Shown: one piece after another, positions 44,784-54,546 of the stretch
Layout: each line of letters starts with the position of its first letter
Position numbering within the stretch: position 1 is the first letter of the stretch
Assembly: GCF_900187565.1 (NCBI RefSeq)
Contig: NZ_FYED01000003.1
Coordinates: forward strand, 265,398-329,397
Length of the DNA stretch: 64,000 nucleotides
Direction of reading: 5' to 3'
From: Pseudomonas sp. Irchel 3A7
Lineage (GTDB): Bacteria > Pseudomonadota > Gammaproteobacteria > Pseudomonadales > Pseudomonadaceae
The notes under the pieces: generated by a model
Told to the model about the DNA's origin: nothing
Seen by the model: the letters and a program-made list of their open reading frames with translations, nothing else
Databases searched by the model: none
Translations under genes and position numbers: made by a program

Positions 44784-46324
44784 CGGCCTGCTCCCGGGCC
44801 GAACAAGGCACGCCAGCCATCACACAGTTCCCGCTGTGAATGCGTGGGGGGCAGGCGATGCCCGTAGGCCATGTTCTGCCAGTGTCGGGTCAGGTTCTGG
44901 CTGAACGCCAGCAAGGCCGGTTGTTGCAATTGCTCGACGCGCTCCAGCACCTGGCCTTCGGTGTCGGCGGCTTTCAGCGCGATGCCGAAGTCGTGCAGCA
45001 AATGGCTGAGCAAGGCGCGATAGAGCATTCCGAGCGCTTCCCGAGGGTGGCTTTGCCAGAGACTTTCGGCACTGGCGGCGATATCGGCGGGCAAGGTTTC
45101 GCGGTCAAGGTCCAGGCCGAACGCCTGCTGCGGCATTGGTCGCGCGATTTTTTTGCCACGGTTTGGGCGACGACTGACGAAAGCCTGTAACCAGTCGCGG
45201 TAACGCCAGATCAACAGGCCGACGGCGGCGATCACGGTCCCCCACAGCAAAGCCTCGATCAGCGTGGCCACGGCACCGAAGCGCTGGCTGTCAAACAGCT
45301 CGAACAGCGACTTGAGCCATTGCGGGATTTTGCGGTCGTCCGGGGTCTCGGTAGCGGTGTTGTCATCGCCGAATCGGTAGCGCGTGATCGTTTCCTTGTT
45401 CTTGAACGGGGGCTGATCGAGGATCACCTTGATGCTGTCCCGGGACGCCTGGCTGGTCAGTGGCTGTTCCAGCAGGCGCGGGCTGTCGGGTGTCACGATT
45501 GGCCCTGCAGCCCAGACGCTTTGCCCGGTGGGCATCAGCAAAATCACCGCCAGCAGCAATGCGACAGCTGAGTGGCTCAAGCGTTGGCGCAACCGCCGGA
45601 ACACCAGTTCGATGTCCCAGGCTTCCAGCACGGTGCGCCGGTTCAGATAAAGGCTGAAGCCGCAGGCCACGTAGATCGGTTCCCAAATTACCAGCACCAG
45701 GACGTAAAACGCGTTGGTCAAGTGCTCCAGCCAGCGCCAGTCCTGCGTGGCGGCGGTTATCAGCGACTGCCAGCTCCAATCGAGGGCTACGTGTTGCGGC
45801 AGGAGCAAATAGAACAGCAGCATCAGACCGATCCACAGCGCGGTTTCCAGGTGCACGCCAATCAACGTCAGCCATCGCGCCGCGCTGGCGTCGCGTTGCA
45901 ACAACACCTGCAGACGCTGCTGTCGTGCCTCACCCGCCAGCCCTTCGAGCTGCACCACTGGCAGCAGAAAGCTGCGACTCAGGCTCAGCCGGCGCCAGGT
46001 CAGACTGGCCAGCAGTTGTGGCTTGAGCAGTCGTGGCCATTGATAAAGGGCCTGTTTCAGTGTGGGCGTTTCACCGAACAGGGACTTGGACAGGATGTAC
46101 AGCGGCAGGCGTTCGAAGGCCGGTTTCAGCCACCAGAAAATGAACACGGCCAAGGAGGGCGACTCCCACAGCAGCCAGGTCAGCAGGGCAAAGGCCGGCA
46201 AGGTCACCATGGCCCAGCTGGTCATCAGCAGGCGCCGGTGGCGCTGGCTCAACAGCACACCCAGGTCCATGGCTTCCCAGGTGGGGCGTGGGCGGATCAC
46301 CACACTGGCATCACTCAGGCGCAT
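44780..46324 (-). CDS. DUF4129 domain membrane protein
   Basis: A 514-residue multi-pass protein with several helices in the first two thirds (WAMVTLPAFALLTWLLW, ALWIGLMLLFYLLLP, AVALLLAVILLMPTG). The C-terminal DUF4129 domain is cytoplasmic (SAESLWQSHPREALGMLYRALLSHL) and resembles domains linked to transglutaminase and MoxR systems. Four-base overlap with the DUF4350 gene. The ATG at 46324 is chosen; a TTG start at 46342 is also in frame and would overlap the SpoIIM gene by more. Confidence 0.83.
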   Translation of the reverse strand: MRLSDASVVIRPRPTWEAMDLGVLLSQRHRRLLMTSWAMVTLPAFALLTWLLWESPSLAVFIFWWLKPAFERLPLYILSKSLFGETPTLKQALYQWPRLLKPQLLASLTWRRLSLSRSFLLPVVQLEGLAGEARQQRLQVLLQRDASAARWLTLIGVHLETALWIGLMLLFYLLLPQHVALDWSWQSLITAATQDWRWLEHLTNAFYVLVLVIWEPIYVACGFSLYLNRRTVLEAWDIELVFRRLRQRLSHSAVALLLAVILLMPTGQSVWAAGPIVTPDSPRLLEQPLTSQASRDSIKVILDQPPFKNKETITRYRFGDDNTATETPDDRKIPQWLKSLFELFDSQRFGAVATLIEALLWGTVIAAVGLLIWRYRDWLQAFVSRRPNRGKKIARPMPQQAFGLDLDRETLPADIAASAESLWQSHPREALGMLYRALLSHLLHDFGIALKAADTEGQVLERVEQLQQPALLAFSQNLTRHWQNMAYGHRLPPTHSQRELCDGWRALFGPGAGR

Positions 46325-47288
46325 GGCGGGTCCGTCCGGCAAACAGCAGATAAGCCGTGACCAGCAGCCAGAGCGCTGCCCCGACCAGGTACTTGGTCAG
46401 GGGCGTGGGTGCCGTCATCGACGACCAATAGGCTTCGATAAACGCCGCGATCAGCAGAAACAGCATGACCCCACAAATCAGCAGCACACTCTTGCGTGCC
46501 GCCAGAAGCAAGGCCTCGGCACGGGCCAGGCGGCCCGGTGCAATCAAGGCCCAGCCCAGTTGCAGGCCGGCGGCTCCGGCCAGGGCAATGGCGCTCAGTT
46601 CGAAGGCGCCATGGCCGATCACGAAAGACCAGAAGGTCTCTCCGTAGCCGATCTGCGTCAGATGCCCGGCCACCGCACCGATGATCAAGCCGTTGTAAAA
46701 CAGGAAAAACGCGCTGCCCAGGCCAAACAGCAAACCGCTGGCGAAGGTCTGAAAGGCGATCCCGATGTTGTGCATGACGTAGTAGCTGAACATCACCCAG
46801 TCTTCGCTGGCCGCCCGTTCTGCCGAGCGCCCCAGGTGACCGGCCTCGGGGTCGTACATGCTCTGCATTTCGCTGACCTGCTCGGCCGGAATCAGGTTGT
46901 AGACCAGGTCCGGGAACAGATAGACCAGCACCGCGATGCCGATCAGGCTGCCGAAAAACATCAGGCTGGCGGCGAGCACGAAACGCCACTGTTCGCGTAC
47001 CAGACGGGGGAAGTCCGCGAGGATGAACGCCAGCACATTGGCGCCCAGTCGGCTGCGATGCCGATACAGCTGTTGATGCCCACGCAGGACTTGTTGCTGC
47101 AATGAGTCGATGAGAAAACTGCTGTAACCACGTTCCCGAGCCAGCGCCAGGTGTTGGCAGATGCGCCGATAATCGTCGGGAAAACTGTCGACCCCGGTGG
47201 CGTTCCTGTCCCGCTCCAGCCGTTCCAGCAGGCCGTCGAATTGCTCCCATTCGGCCATGTGCCGATGTTCAAAAAGACTTTGCTTCAT
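46311..47288 (-). CDS. SpoIIM (stage II sporulation protein M)-like membrane protein
   Basis: A 325-residue protein. A soluble N-terminal helical part (about 1-100) is followed by about five membrane helices with the SpoIIM pattern (MHNIGIAFQTFASGLLFGLGSAFFLFYNGLIIGAVAGHLTQIG and FVIGHGAFELSAIALAGAAGLQLG). In Bacillus, SpoIIM belongs to a cell-wall remodelling machine; in this non-sporulating bacterium the family occurs with MoxR operons and its role is not settled. Overlaps the DUF4129 gene by 14 bases and the RDD gene by four. Confidence 0.88.
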   Translation of the reverse strand: MKQSLFEHRHMAEWEQFDGLLERLERDRNATGVDSFPDDYRRICQHLALARERGYSSFLIDSLQQQVLRGHQQLYRHRSRLGANVLAFILADFPRLVREQWRFVLAASLMFFGSLIGIAVLVYLFPDLVYNLIPAEQVSEMQSMYDPEAGHLGRSAERAASEDWVMFSYYVMHNIGIAFQTFASGLLFGLGSAFFLFYNGLIIGAVAGHLTQIGYGETFWSFVIGHGAFELSAIALAGAAGLQLGWALIAPGRLARAEALLLAARKSVLLICGVMLFLLIAAFIEAYWSSMTAPTPLTKYLVGAALWLLVTAYLLFAGRTRHAPE

Positions 47289-48010
47289 GTCGGCCCCAAC
47301 AGGCCACGGGCGATGCCGTTCAGTTCGGCAACGGCCTGTGGCGCTGGTACCTGCAACGGCTTGGCAAGGATCGATGCCAGTTCATTGACCCTGGCATCGG
47401 ACAGTTCCGCCTGGCGTTCGGCGAAACCGAGGATGGCCCGTTGTTCGATCAATGTCAGGGTAAAAGCCGGGCGACGCGGCTGGGCGGGCGGAAGTTGCGG
47501 TCGGGTGAGCGGTTGTTCACGGTAGATCACCAGCGTACCGGCGGCGATATCGCCCAGTCGCTTGAAGCTGGGATGTTGCAGGCAACTGATCGCCCCAAGG
47601 AAGTAACCGAATGGCAACAGGTCAACAAAGCGCAGCAGGTTGCGCAGCAGTGACGCGGACCAGCCGATGGGGGTGCCATCGTCCTGCACAACACGCAGGC
47701 CCATCCATTGCTTGCCCGGTGAGCGGCCCTGATTGAGGACTTCGAACAGCACCATGTACCACCAGCTCACGCCGAAAATCAGCAGCGAACCGAGTCCCGC
47801 GCCGAGTTTTCCCAGCATCGACAGGACAATGAACAACAGACCGAGGATCAAGCCGCGCAACACCAGATCGATGGAGAACGCCAGTGCACGAACCATCAAC
47901 CCGGCCGGGCGCAGTGGCAGATCGATGCCTTCCGGCGTCTCGACCTGGTAACGCGTATCCAGTGGCGGGAACAGCGTCGCTTTCCTTGGCAGTGCCGCGG
48001 TCTCGAGCAT
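47285..48010 (-). CDS. RDD-family membrane protein (first gene of the MoxR operon)
   Basis: A 241-residue protein. The RDD domain covers about 20-160 (AGLMVRALAFSIDLVLRG with the Arg-Asp pattern, SPGKQWMGLRVVQDDGTPIGWSASLLRNLLRFVDLLP), followed by a soluble C-terminal tail. RDD proteins are membrane proteins of uncertain transport role. AGG lies eight bases before the ATG. It begins the operon, which runs RDD, SpoIIM, DUF4129, DUF4350, MoxR, (REPIN), DUF58. Confidence 0.86.
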   Translation of the reverse strand: MLETAALPRKATLFPPLDTRYQVETPEGIDLPLRPAGLMVRALAFSIDLVLRGLILGLLFIVLSMLGKLGAGLGSLLIFGVSWWYMVLFEVLNQGRSPGKQWMGLRVVQDDGTPIGWSASLLRNLLRFVDLLPFGYFLGAISCLQHPSFKRLGDIAAGTLVIYREQPLTRPQLPPAQPRRPAFTLTLIEQRAILGFAERQAELSDARVNELASILAKPLQVPAPQAVAELNGIARGLLGPT

Positions 48011-48124
48011 GGGCAACCTGATGATGTGGCCTGATCGGGATTGTCTCGTCTCCCGATGCTAGCAGCCTCGCCGGGAGAAACGACATAACTATGTATTACA
48101 CGGTAATAAGGCAGAGGTGATTGA

Positions 48125-48199
48125 ATGACAAGATTGCTGGCCGGAGCGGGACGTGAACGCCTAGACTTCGCCGATCTACAGTTCAGGATTAGCCCGTGA
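48125..48199 (+). CDS. Possible 24-residue upstream ORF coupled to sbcB
   Basis: ATG with GAGGTG six bases upstream. It encodes MTRLLAGAGRERLDFADLQF and four more residues and ends in TGA that overlaps the GTG start of sbcB (GTGA). This could couple translation. It could equally be chance, since a -10-like TAGACT lies inside it. Confidence 0.25.
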   Translation: MTRLLAGAGRERLDFADLQFRISP

Positions 48200-49626
48200 C
48201 CTCCATCTTCTGGTACGACTATGAAACGACGGGCATCAACCCCCGTTGCGATCGCCCCCTGCAAATGGCAGGGCTGCGTACTGACTTCGATCTCAATGAA
48301 ATAGACGAACCGGTCAATCTCTATTGCCAGCCCAGTGACGATATCCTGCCGCACCCGGCGGCTTGTGCGATTACCGGCATTACGCCCGGCCGCTTGTCCG
48401 AACAAGGCCTGAGCGAAGCTGACTTCATGACCCGGGTGCATGCGCAACTGGCGGCCCCTGGTACTTGCGGAGCGGGGTACAACACCCTGCGTTTCGACGA
48501 CGAGATGACCCGCTATAGCCTGTACCGCAACTTTTTCGACCCTTACGCGCGGGAATGGCAGGGCGGCAACAGTCGCTGGGATTTGATCGACGTGGTGCGT
48601 GCCGCGTATGCCTTGCGTCCAGACGGGATTGTTTGGCCGACGGACGACGAAGGGCGGGTGACGCTCAAGCTGGAGCGCCTGACTGCCGCCAACGGGATCG
48701 ATCACGGTCATGCCCATGAAGCGCTGTCGGATGTTCGCGCCACCATCGCCCTGGCTCGTTTGATTCGGGATAAGCAGCCGAAACTGTATGAGTGGCTGTT
48801 TCAGTTGCGCAGCAAACAAAAGGTGCTGGATCAGATCCGCCTGCTGCAACCGATGGTGCATGTGTCCGGGCGGTTTTCCGCGGCGCGAAACTACGTCGGC
48901 GTAGTGCTGCCTTTGGCATGGCACCCGCGCAACAAGAATGCATTGATTGTCTGCGACCTGCACCTAGATCCACAGGGCTTGCTGGATCTGGATGCCGAAT
49001 CCCTGCGCCAGCGCTTGTACACCCGCCGTGATGATCTGGCCGAAGGTGAGTTGCCGGTACCGCTCAAGCTCATTCACATCAATAAATGCCCGGTGGTGGC
49101 ACCGTTGGCGGTACTTCGCCCGGAAGATCAGCAGCGCCTGGGGCTGGACATGGCGCTGTATCGGCAGCGTGCACTGCGGCTAAATGACGCGGCGAAAGTT
49201 TGGCAGGATAAAGTTGCAGGGGTTTATGCCCGCGAGGAGTTTTCCTTCAGCCAGGATCCTGAACAACAGTTATACGACGGTTTTATCGGTGACCGCGATC
49301 GACGGCTATGCGAACAAGTCCGTACGGTCGATCCGGCGCAATTAGCGCAGTCCCAGTGGCCTTTCGATGATGAACGTTTGCCTGAGTTATTGTTTCGATA
49401 TCGCGCACGTAACTTTTCCGACACGTTGAGTTTCGAAGAGCAAGAGCGCTGGCGAATATTCTGTCAGAAACGTTTGTCAGACCCTGAGTGGGGGGCGCCC
49501 AATACCGTTGAAAGTTTCATAGAGGCCGCAGCCCAATTGGCGCTTACAGCGACATCGTTTCAGCAAGAGGTGCTCGATCAATGGCACGAGTATGTTCAGG
49601 ACTTGCGCAAACGTTTGAATCTTTGA
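48196..49626 (+). CDS. sbcB: Exodeoxyribonuclease I
   Basis: A 476-residue 3'-5' single-strand DNA exonuclease that trims ends during recombination and repair. The DnaQ-like exonuclease motifs are present: I at WYDYETTG, II in GYNTLRFDDEM, III in HEALSDVRATIALA. The SH3-like and C-terminal helical parts follow. GTG start; AGGA lies eight bases before it, and an in-frame TAG just upstream excludes a longer form. Confidence 0.95.
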   Translation: MTSIFWYDYETTGINPRCDRPLQMAGLRTDFDLNEIDEPVNLYCQPSDDILPHPAACAITGITPGRLSEQGLSEADFMTRVHAQLAAPGTCGAGYNTLRFDDEMTRYSLYRNFFDPYAREWQGGNSRWDLIDVVRAAYALRPDGIVWPTDDEGRVTLKLERLTAANGIDHGHAHEALSDVRATIALARLIRDKQPKLYEWLFQLRSKQKVLDQIRLLQPMVHVSGRFSAARNYVGVVLPLAWHPRNKNALIVCDLHLDPQGLLDLDAESLRQRLYTRRDDLAEGELPVPLKLIHINKCPVVAPLAVLRPEDQQRLGLDMALYRQRALRLNDAAKVWQDKVAGVYAREEFSFSQDPEQQLYDGFIGDRDRRLCEQVRTVDPAQLAQSQWPFDDERLPELLFRYRARNFSDTLSFEEQERWRIFCQKRLSDPEWGAPNTVESFIEAAAQLALTATSFQQEVLDQWHEYVQDLRKRLNL

Positions 49627-49657
49627 AATCGAAAACGCGCCGGGTAGAACTGCGGGC

Positions 49658-49695
49658 ATAAAAAAACGCCAGCGTTATGCTGGCGTTATTTTTTG
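49658..49695. terminator. Bidirectional terminator between sbcB and mvaT
   Basis: A-run, stem ACGCCAGC/GCTGGCGT with loop GTTAT, then a T-run; it works in both directions, between convergent genes. Confidence 0.92.
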
Positions 49696-49726
49696 TCGCG
49701 TACTTATCTGCGACAGGCTCTGTGGC

Positions 49727-50104
49727 TTAGCCCAGCAGGGTAGCCCAGCCTTCAACCACGTCACCGCCCCACTTGGCTTTCCACTCTTTCAGAGTCTTGT
49801 GGTTGCCACCTTTGGTTTCGATGACTTCGCCGTTGTGCGGGTTTTTGTATTGTTTAACTTTGCGGGCACGCTTGGTACCGGTAGTTTTTACTGCGCCGCC
49901 GCGTGGTGCCTTGGTTTTGGATTCAGGATCCAGCAACGCGATGATGTCACGCAGGGACTTGGAGTATTCGCCCATCAGGGTGCGCAGTTTGCCTTCGAAT
50001 TCCAGCTCGGTTTGCAGTTTGTCGTCTTGGGACAGATTCTTCAAACGGGCTTGCAGCTCTTTGATTGCTTCTTCGGTGGCGCGATATTCGTTGATCAAGG
50101 ACAT
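49727..50104 (-). CDS. mvaT: H-NS-family nucleoid protein MvaT
   Basis: A 125-residue xenogeneic silencer that binds AT-rich DNA. The N-terminal coiled-coil oligomerisation region (EYRATEEAIKELQARLKNLSQDDKLQTELEFEGKL) is followed by a flexible linker and the C-terminal DNA-binding part (KVKQYKNPHNGEVIETKGGNHKTLKEWKAKWG), in which GGN is the AT-hook-like contact. AAGG is eight bases before the chosen ATG. The AT-rich segment upstream (about 50180-50245) would suit autoregulation. Confidence 0.96.
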   Translation of the reverse strand: MSLINEYRATEEAIKELQARLKNLSQDDKLQTELEFEGKLRTLMGEYSKSLRDIIALLDPESKTKAPRGGAVKTTGTKRARKVKQYKNPHNGEVIETKGGNHKTLKEWKAKWGGDVVEGWATLLG

Positions 50105-50442
50105 GATTACTACCTTATGTAGGACGCGGGATGGCAGGGGACAGTGCGGCAATAATAGTCAGGCTGTTTCATCAAGTAAACATTTAACCGGGGTTTATTT
50201 AATTTAATTACGGTGATTTCGGCCCGCATTGGATGCGCAGTTAAAAAGTTCGAAGCTGTCGCTACAGATGTTCACAATTGATTGCTGGTAGATGGCAAAC
50301 AACACTGCCACCTCGCAGGCCTCGAGAGCTGACAAAGCACGGGTTGCTTGCCATCACGCAAGGCGCTGCCTGATCAATACTGCAGTTTTGCTGCGTAATC
50401 GCTAGAATGACGGCCTTTGCGAAGTTCTGGAGTTTCCCCCTC
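50105..50442. other. Divergent intergenic region mvaT/purU
   Basis: About 338 bases. The part near 50180-50245 is AT-rich (TTTATTTAATTTAATTA), a probable MvaT target. Two promoters are expected. No gene or REP seen. Confidence 0.45.
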
Positions 50443-51291
<849 letters not shown>

Positions 51292-51315
51292 TCGCAGCAC
51301 AATACGGTTGAAATT

Positions 51316-51352
51316 CGAAGGGCCTGGGCGTTCAATCGCTGCAGGCCCTTCG
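51316..51352 (+). terminator. Probable purU terminator
   Basis: Stem CGAAGGGCCTG/CAGGCCCTTCG about 25 bases after purU. The T-run after it is short. Confidence 0.6.
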
Positions 51353-51391
51353 CCGTTTCTGCGCAGCTGTTTCTGAATAGGGGACATGACC

Positions 51392-51568
51392 ATGGCCGAT
51401 CCACTGGACAAAGCCACTTCCAAGGCGCCCGCCACGTTGGGCGAGGGCTGTTTGAGCCGGTATGATCCCGATGACATGAGTCCGGAAGATGGCACGGAAT
51501 TTCCGGGAGCAGCCGAGTTGTGGGAACAGTTGCAGCAAGAACCCGAAGATCCCCCTAAGCCTGCTTGA
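51392..51568 (+). CDS. Small acidic hypothetical protein
   Basis: A 58-residue, acidic, proline-rich product (MADPLDKATSKAPATLGEGC...). No signal peptide or membrane segment. GGGGA lies seven bases before the second ATG (51392), which is preferred to the ATG two codons earlier. Its last 14 bases overlap the convergent flippase-like gene. No domain is recognised. Confidence 0.58.
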   Translation: MADPLDKATSKAPATLGEGCLSRYDPDDMSPEDGTEFPGAAELWEQLQQEPEDPPKPA

Positions 51569-52550
51569 GCTTCATCAGCTTTTTGAGCAAGGGGCGTCCG
51601 AGCATCAAGAGAAACACCGGCCCGCCCACCAGCAGATAGAAATAATAGGTTACCGCCCGCCAGATCAGGATCGCTGCAGCCGCCGTGGATTTTCCCACCA
51701 TGGGCGCCAACAGCGCCGCCGATGTCAATTCCGCCGCCCCGGCCCCACCCGGCAACAGGCTGAACTGCCCCGCACTCAGTGACAGCATCTGGATCAGAAA
51801 GCACCAGGCCCACTGCAAATCCGCACCAAGTCCACGCAGCGCCAGGTACAGCACGCTGTAGCGCAAAATCCAATGCAGGCAGGTCAAGGCAAACACCTTG
51901 ATCAATGTCTGAAACGGCAACTTGAGGGTGTCGGTAAACGCCGCCAGAAACTGCAGGAGTTTTCGTGCCCAGCGCATGCGCGTGGTGGATTGGACGTTGA
52001 GACGAATGAGTAATCGGCCACTTAGCCGAATCAGCAAGCGGTGATAGCGGGCCACCACCACGCAACAGACCAGGCCACCGAACATCGAGATGGCGCTGAC
52101 GATCAGCAGCCACTCCATGCGCTGGCTCAGGTGCTGGAACAACGCATAAATCAGGATCCCGCTCAAGGCGCAGAGGAAAAACAACAGGTCGCTCAACTGG
52201 TCCATGGCGAACACGGCACTGCCCCTGGCCGGACGCACGCCATTACGCGCCAGCAACGCCATGATGGTCAGTGGCCCGCCGCTACCGCCGGGGGTGGCGC
52301 AATAGGCAAATTCGGCGGCCATAACCACGCCCAGGCTTTTGACCGGGCTTACCTTTTCACGCTGATCCCCCAGCAACAGGCGCAGGCGCAGGGTGTTGAC
52401 CACCCAGCACAGCAGGATCATGCCGAACATCACCAGCAGCCAATTCAGCGGAAAGGTGTTCAGTCGCGACCATGTATCGCTGCCACCCAACAGCCAGGGA
52501 ATCAGCACCGCGGCGAGCAGGGCAATCAGCAACAGAATCCCGCGGCTCAT
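51555..52550 (-). CDS. Flippase-like integral membrane protein (UPF0104 / LPG-synthase TM family)
   Basis: A 331-residue protein with about eight membrane helices. The family block FAYCATPGGSGGPLTIMALLAR and the C-terminal SLSAGQFSLLPGGAGAAELTSAALL are those of the lysylphosphatidylglycerol synthetase transmembrane region family, whose members often flip lipids or glycolipids. There is no aminoacyl-transfer domain. It is the third gene of a set with a glycosyltransferase and a DUF2334 deacetylase, with four-base overlap, so transport of a glycolipid is a reasonable inference. Confidence 0.82.
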   Translation of the reverse strand: MSRGILLLIALLAAVLIPWLLGGSDTWSRLNTFPLNWLLVMFGMILLCWVVNTLRLRLLLGDQREKVSPVKSLGVVMAAEFAYCATPGGSGGPLTIMALLARNGVRPARGSAVFAMDQLSDLLFFLCALSGILIYALFQHLSQRMEWLLIVSAISMFGGLVCCVVVARYHRLLIRLSGRLLIRLNVQSTTRMRWARKLLQFLAAFTDTLKLPFQTLIKVFALTCLHWILRYSVLYLALRGLGADLQWAWCFLIQMLSLSAGQFSLLPGGAGAAELTSAALLAPMVGKSTAAAAILIWRAVTYYFYLLVGGPVFLLMLGRPLLKKLMKLKQA

Positions 52551-53311
52551 GCAGCACGCCCCATGCGGTCATTTTGCAGTGCCAGCCAGCACGCCTTTGT
52601 CATAGGCACGCGACCCTCAGTGAGCAGACGCTTGAGGGTTTGCAACCAGTAGGTGCGAGAGAACTCATGTCGCATATCCACCGGGTGCAGGCCCAGGCGA
52701 ATCACCGACGCTTGCCGCCAGCGTTGTTCGAGTTGATCGCTGACGAGCTTCGACAAACCCCGGCGCCACGCACTGCGTGCGCTCCAGACCAGTCCGGGTG
52801 CATCCACGGCTGTGAAGTCGGGCAGGCGATAGAGGTGCTGCGCATCGCTGGTATAGGTCAAGGGGAGTTGGCGCAAGGCCTGCCGCGTGCCTTCGCTCAT
52901 CAGCCAGGCGGGAGCGACGAAACCCTGCAATGGCCACTGATATTGGTGGAACATTTCGATACCGGCGCGCAAACGGGCAAAAGCGGCCTCTCGGGACAGA
53001 CCGTAAAACTCACCTTCGTGGGTATAGATCCGGCGCATGAACCAGTCCCGGGGATTGTTCGCCACCGGTCCGTCATCGCAATGGAAGTAGCCGTGCAGTG
53101 CCAGTTCATCGCCCTTGTCGATACGCGCCGATAGCTGGTTGCGAAACCCCGGATGGGCTTGCAGGTCGTTGTGCTTGTGGAAATCCGGTACCACCAGCCA
53201 GGTCATCGGTACATCGCCGAGCGTGTCGACGGCGTCGACAAAAGGCTGGTAATCGGCCCAGGTTTGCGGTGCCACATCGTGCAGCACCAGTAGCAGACTG
53301 GGCGCAGTCAT
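52547..53311 (-). CDS. DUF2334 polysaccharide deacetylase-like protein
   Basis: A 254-residue protein with the NodB-like fold of DUF2334. Metal-binding candidates are LHDVAP at the N terminus and ELALHGYFH in the middle, with a later HPVD near the end. It may remove acetyl groups from a sugar or glycolipid. It lies between the glycosyltransferase (stop five bases upstream) and the flippase-like gene (four-base overlap). Start chosen at MTAPSLLLVLHD; MVEP, 12 bases earlier, is possible. Confidence 0.83.
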   Translation of the reverse strand: MTAPSLLLVLHDVAPQTWADYQPFVDAVDTLGDVPMTWLVVPDFHKHNDLQAHPGFRNQLSARIDKGDELALHGYFHCDDGPVANNPRDWFMRRIYTHEGEFYGLSREAAFARLRAGIEMFHQYQWPLQGFVAPAWLMSEGTRQALRQLPLTYTSDAQHLYRLPDFTAVDAPGLVWSARSAWRRGLSKLVSDQLEQRWRQASVIRLGLHPVDMRHEFSRTYWLQTLKRLLTEGRVPMTKACWLALQNDRMGRAA

Positions 53312-53315
53312 GGGC

Positions 53316-54428
53316 TCAACCATTGGCCGCCCGCGGCCATTGGCTGCCGAGTACGGCGTAATAGTGACCGAGCAGGCTGTTGACCACCGAATCCCAGGCG
53401 TAATGCCGCTCGACATGGCGTCGCGCCTGCTGGCCGATGGCTGCGCTATCCCGGCTGAACAGTTCGCGCACGGCGTTGGCCATGGCCAAGGAATCGTTGG
53501 GGGTACACAACAGGCCACATTCTTCGGTGATGATTTCCTCAAAGGCGCCAGCCGCCACGGCCACTACCGGGATACCGCAGGCCATGGCTTCGAGGGTCAC
53601 CAGGCCAAAGGTTTCCTGGTCGCCGGCATGTACGAGTGCATCGGCACTGGCCATCAGGCGGGCGACTTGCGCGGCCGGGCAGAATTCATCGATGACGGTG
53701 ACATTGTCCGGCACGGCGGTCGGCATCGACGAGCCCACCAGCAGCAAGTGATAGCGTCGGCCCAGGCGCACCATGCAGTCGAGCAGCACCGGCAGGTTTT
53801 TTTCCTTGGACCCGCGCCCGGCGAAGATCAGCAGATGCGTATTTTCCTCCAGACCCAGTTCGGTCCGCAGGTCGGGATCGCGCGCGTCGGGATGAAACAT
53901 TTGTAAATCGACGCCCAGGGGTTGCACGAATACATTCCTCACCCCCAGACCGGTCAGCTTGTCAGCCATGACCCGGCTCGGCGCCAGCACGCGGTCGAAG
54001 TTGCCGTAGAGTTTGCTGACATAAGCCTCGACGTTGGGAGTGACCCAGTTGCCCATGCGATTGCTGGCAAGCAGTGGCAGGTCCGAGTGATAAAAGCCAA
54101 TCACCGGCACATCCAGTTGCCGCCGCGCATCCAGGGCCGCCCAGGCGGTGAGGTAAGGGTCGCCGACCTCGATCAGGTCAGGTTGCAGATCGTGGAGGAC
54201 ATTGCGCCAGGGCGCCAGACGAAGGGGGAAGCGATAGCCTTTGCCGAAGGGCAGAGCGGGAGCCGGAACGGTGTAGATGCCATCCTGTTCACCGAAGGAT
54301 GGCCCGGGAATCAGCAAACTGTGGCGAATGCCCGACCTTGTGCACAGGCGATGATGTTTGGCATCCAGATAAGTACGCACGCCACCGCTGGCGGGGGCGT
54401 AGAACATGGTTATGTCCGCGATATGCAC
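53316..54428 (-). CDS. Glycosyltransferase family 4 (GT-B) protein
   Basis: A 370-residue retaining glycosyltransferase. The N-terminal GT4 domain begins HIADITMFYAPASGGVRTYLDAKHH; the C-terminal donor-binding domain has GRGSKEKNLPVLLDCM and DQETFGLVTLEAMACGIPVVA (E-x7-E). It would transfer a hexose from a nucleotide sugar to a lipid or sugar acceptor in the cytoplasm. The GTG at 54428 is chosen because GGAGGG lies nine bases upstream, but directly abuts the ATG at 54437. Confidence 0.87.
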   Translation of the reverse strand: MHIADITMFYAPASGGVRTYLDAKHHRLCTRSGIRHSLLIPGPSFGEQDGIYTVPAPALPFGKGYRFPLRLAPWRNVLHDLQPDLIEVGDPYLTAWAALDARRQLDVPVIGFYHSDLPLLASNRMGNWVTPNVEAYVSKLYGNFDRVLAPSRVMADKLTGLGVRNVFVQPLGVDLQMFHPDARDPDLRTELGLEENTHLLIFAGRGSKEKNLPVLLDCMVRLGRRYHLLLVGSSMPTAVPDNVTVIDEFCPAAQVARLMASADALVHAGDQETFGLVTLEAMACGIPVVAVAAGAFEEIITEECGLLCTPNDSLAMANAVRELFSRDSAAIGQQARRHVERHYAWDSVVNSLLGHYYAVLGSQWPRAANG

Positions 54429-54546
54429 GATAAACATCCCTCCAGTCCGTTGATCTCCTTGGTTGACCTTACTGAAGAATAGATGTTCGGTTGGGGTTTT
54501 GTGGGTGGGGAGGCTGCGGGGTTTTTGCGGTGTATTTCAGGCCGCC

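Noticed and set aside
46311..47288. Evidence for sporulation from the SpoIIM gene
   Set aside because: SpoIIM-family proteins occur in MoxR operons of non-sporulating bacteria; all other content is Pseudomonas.
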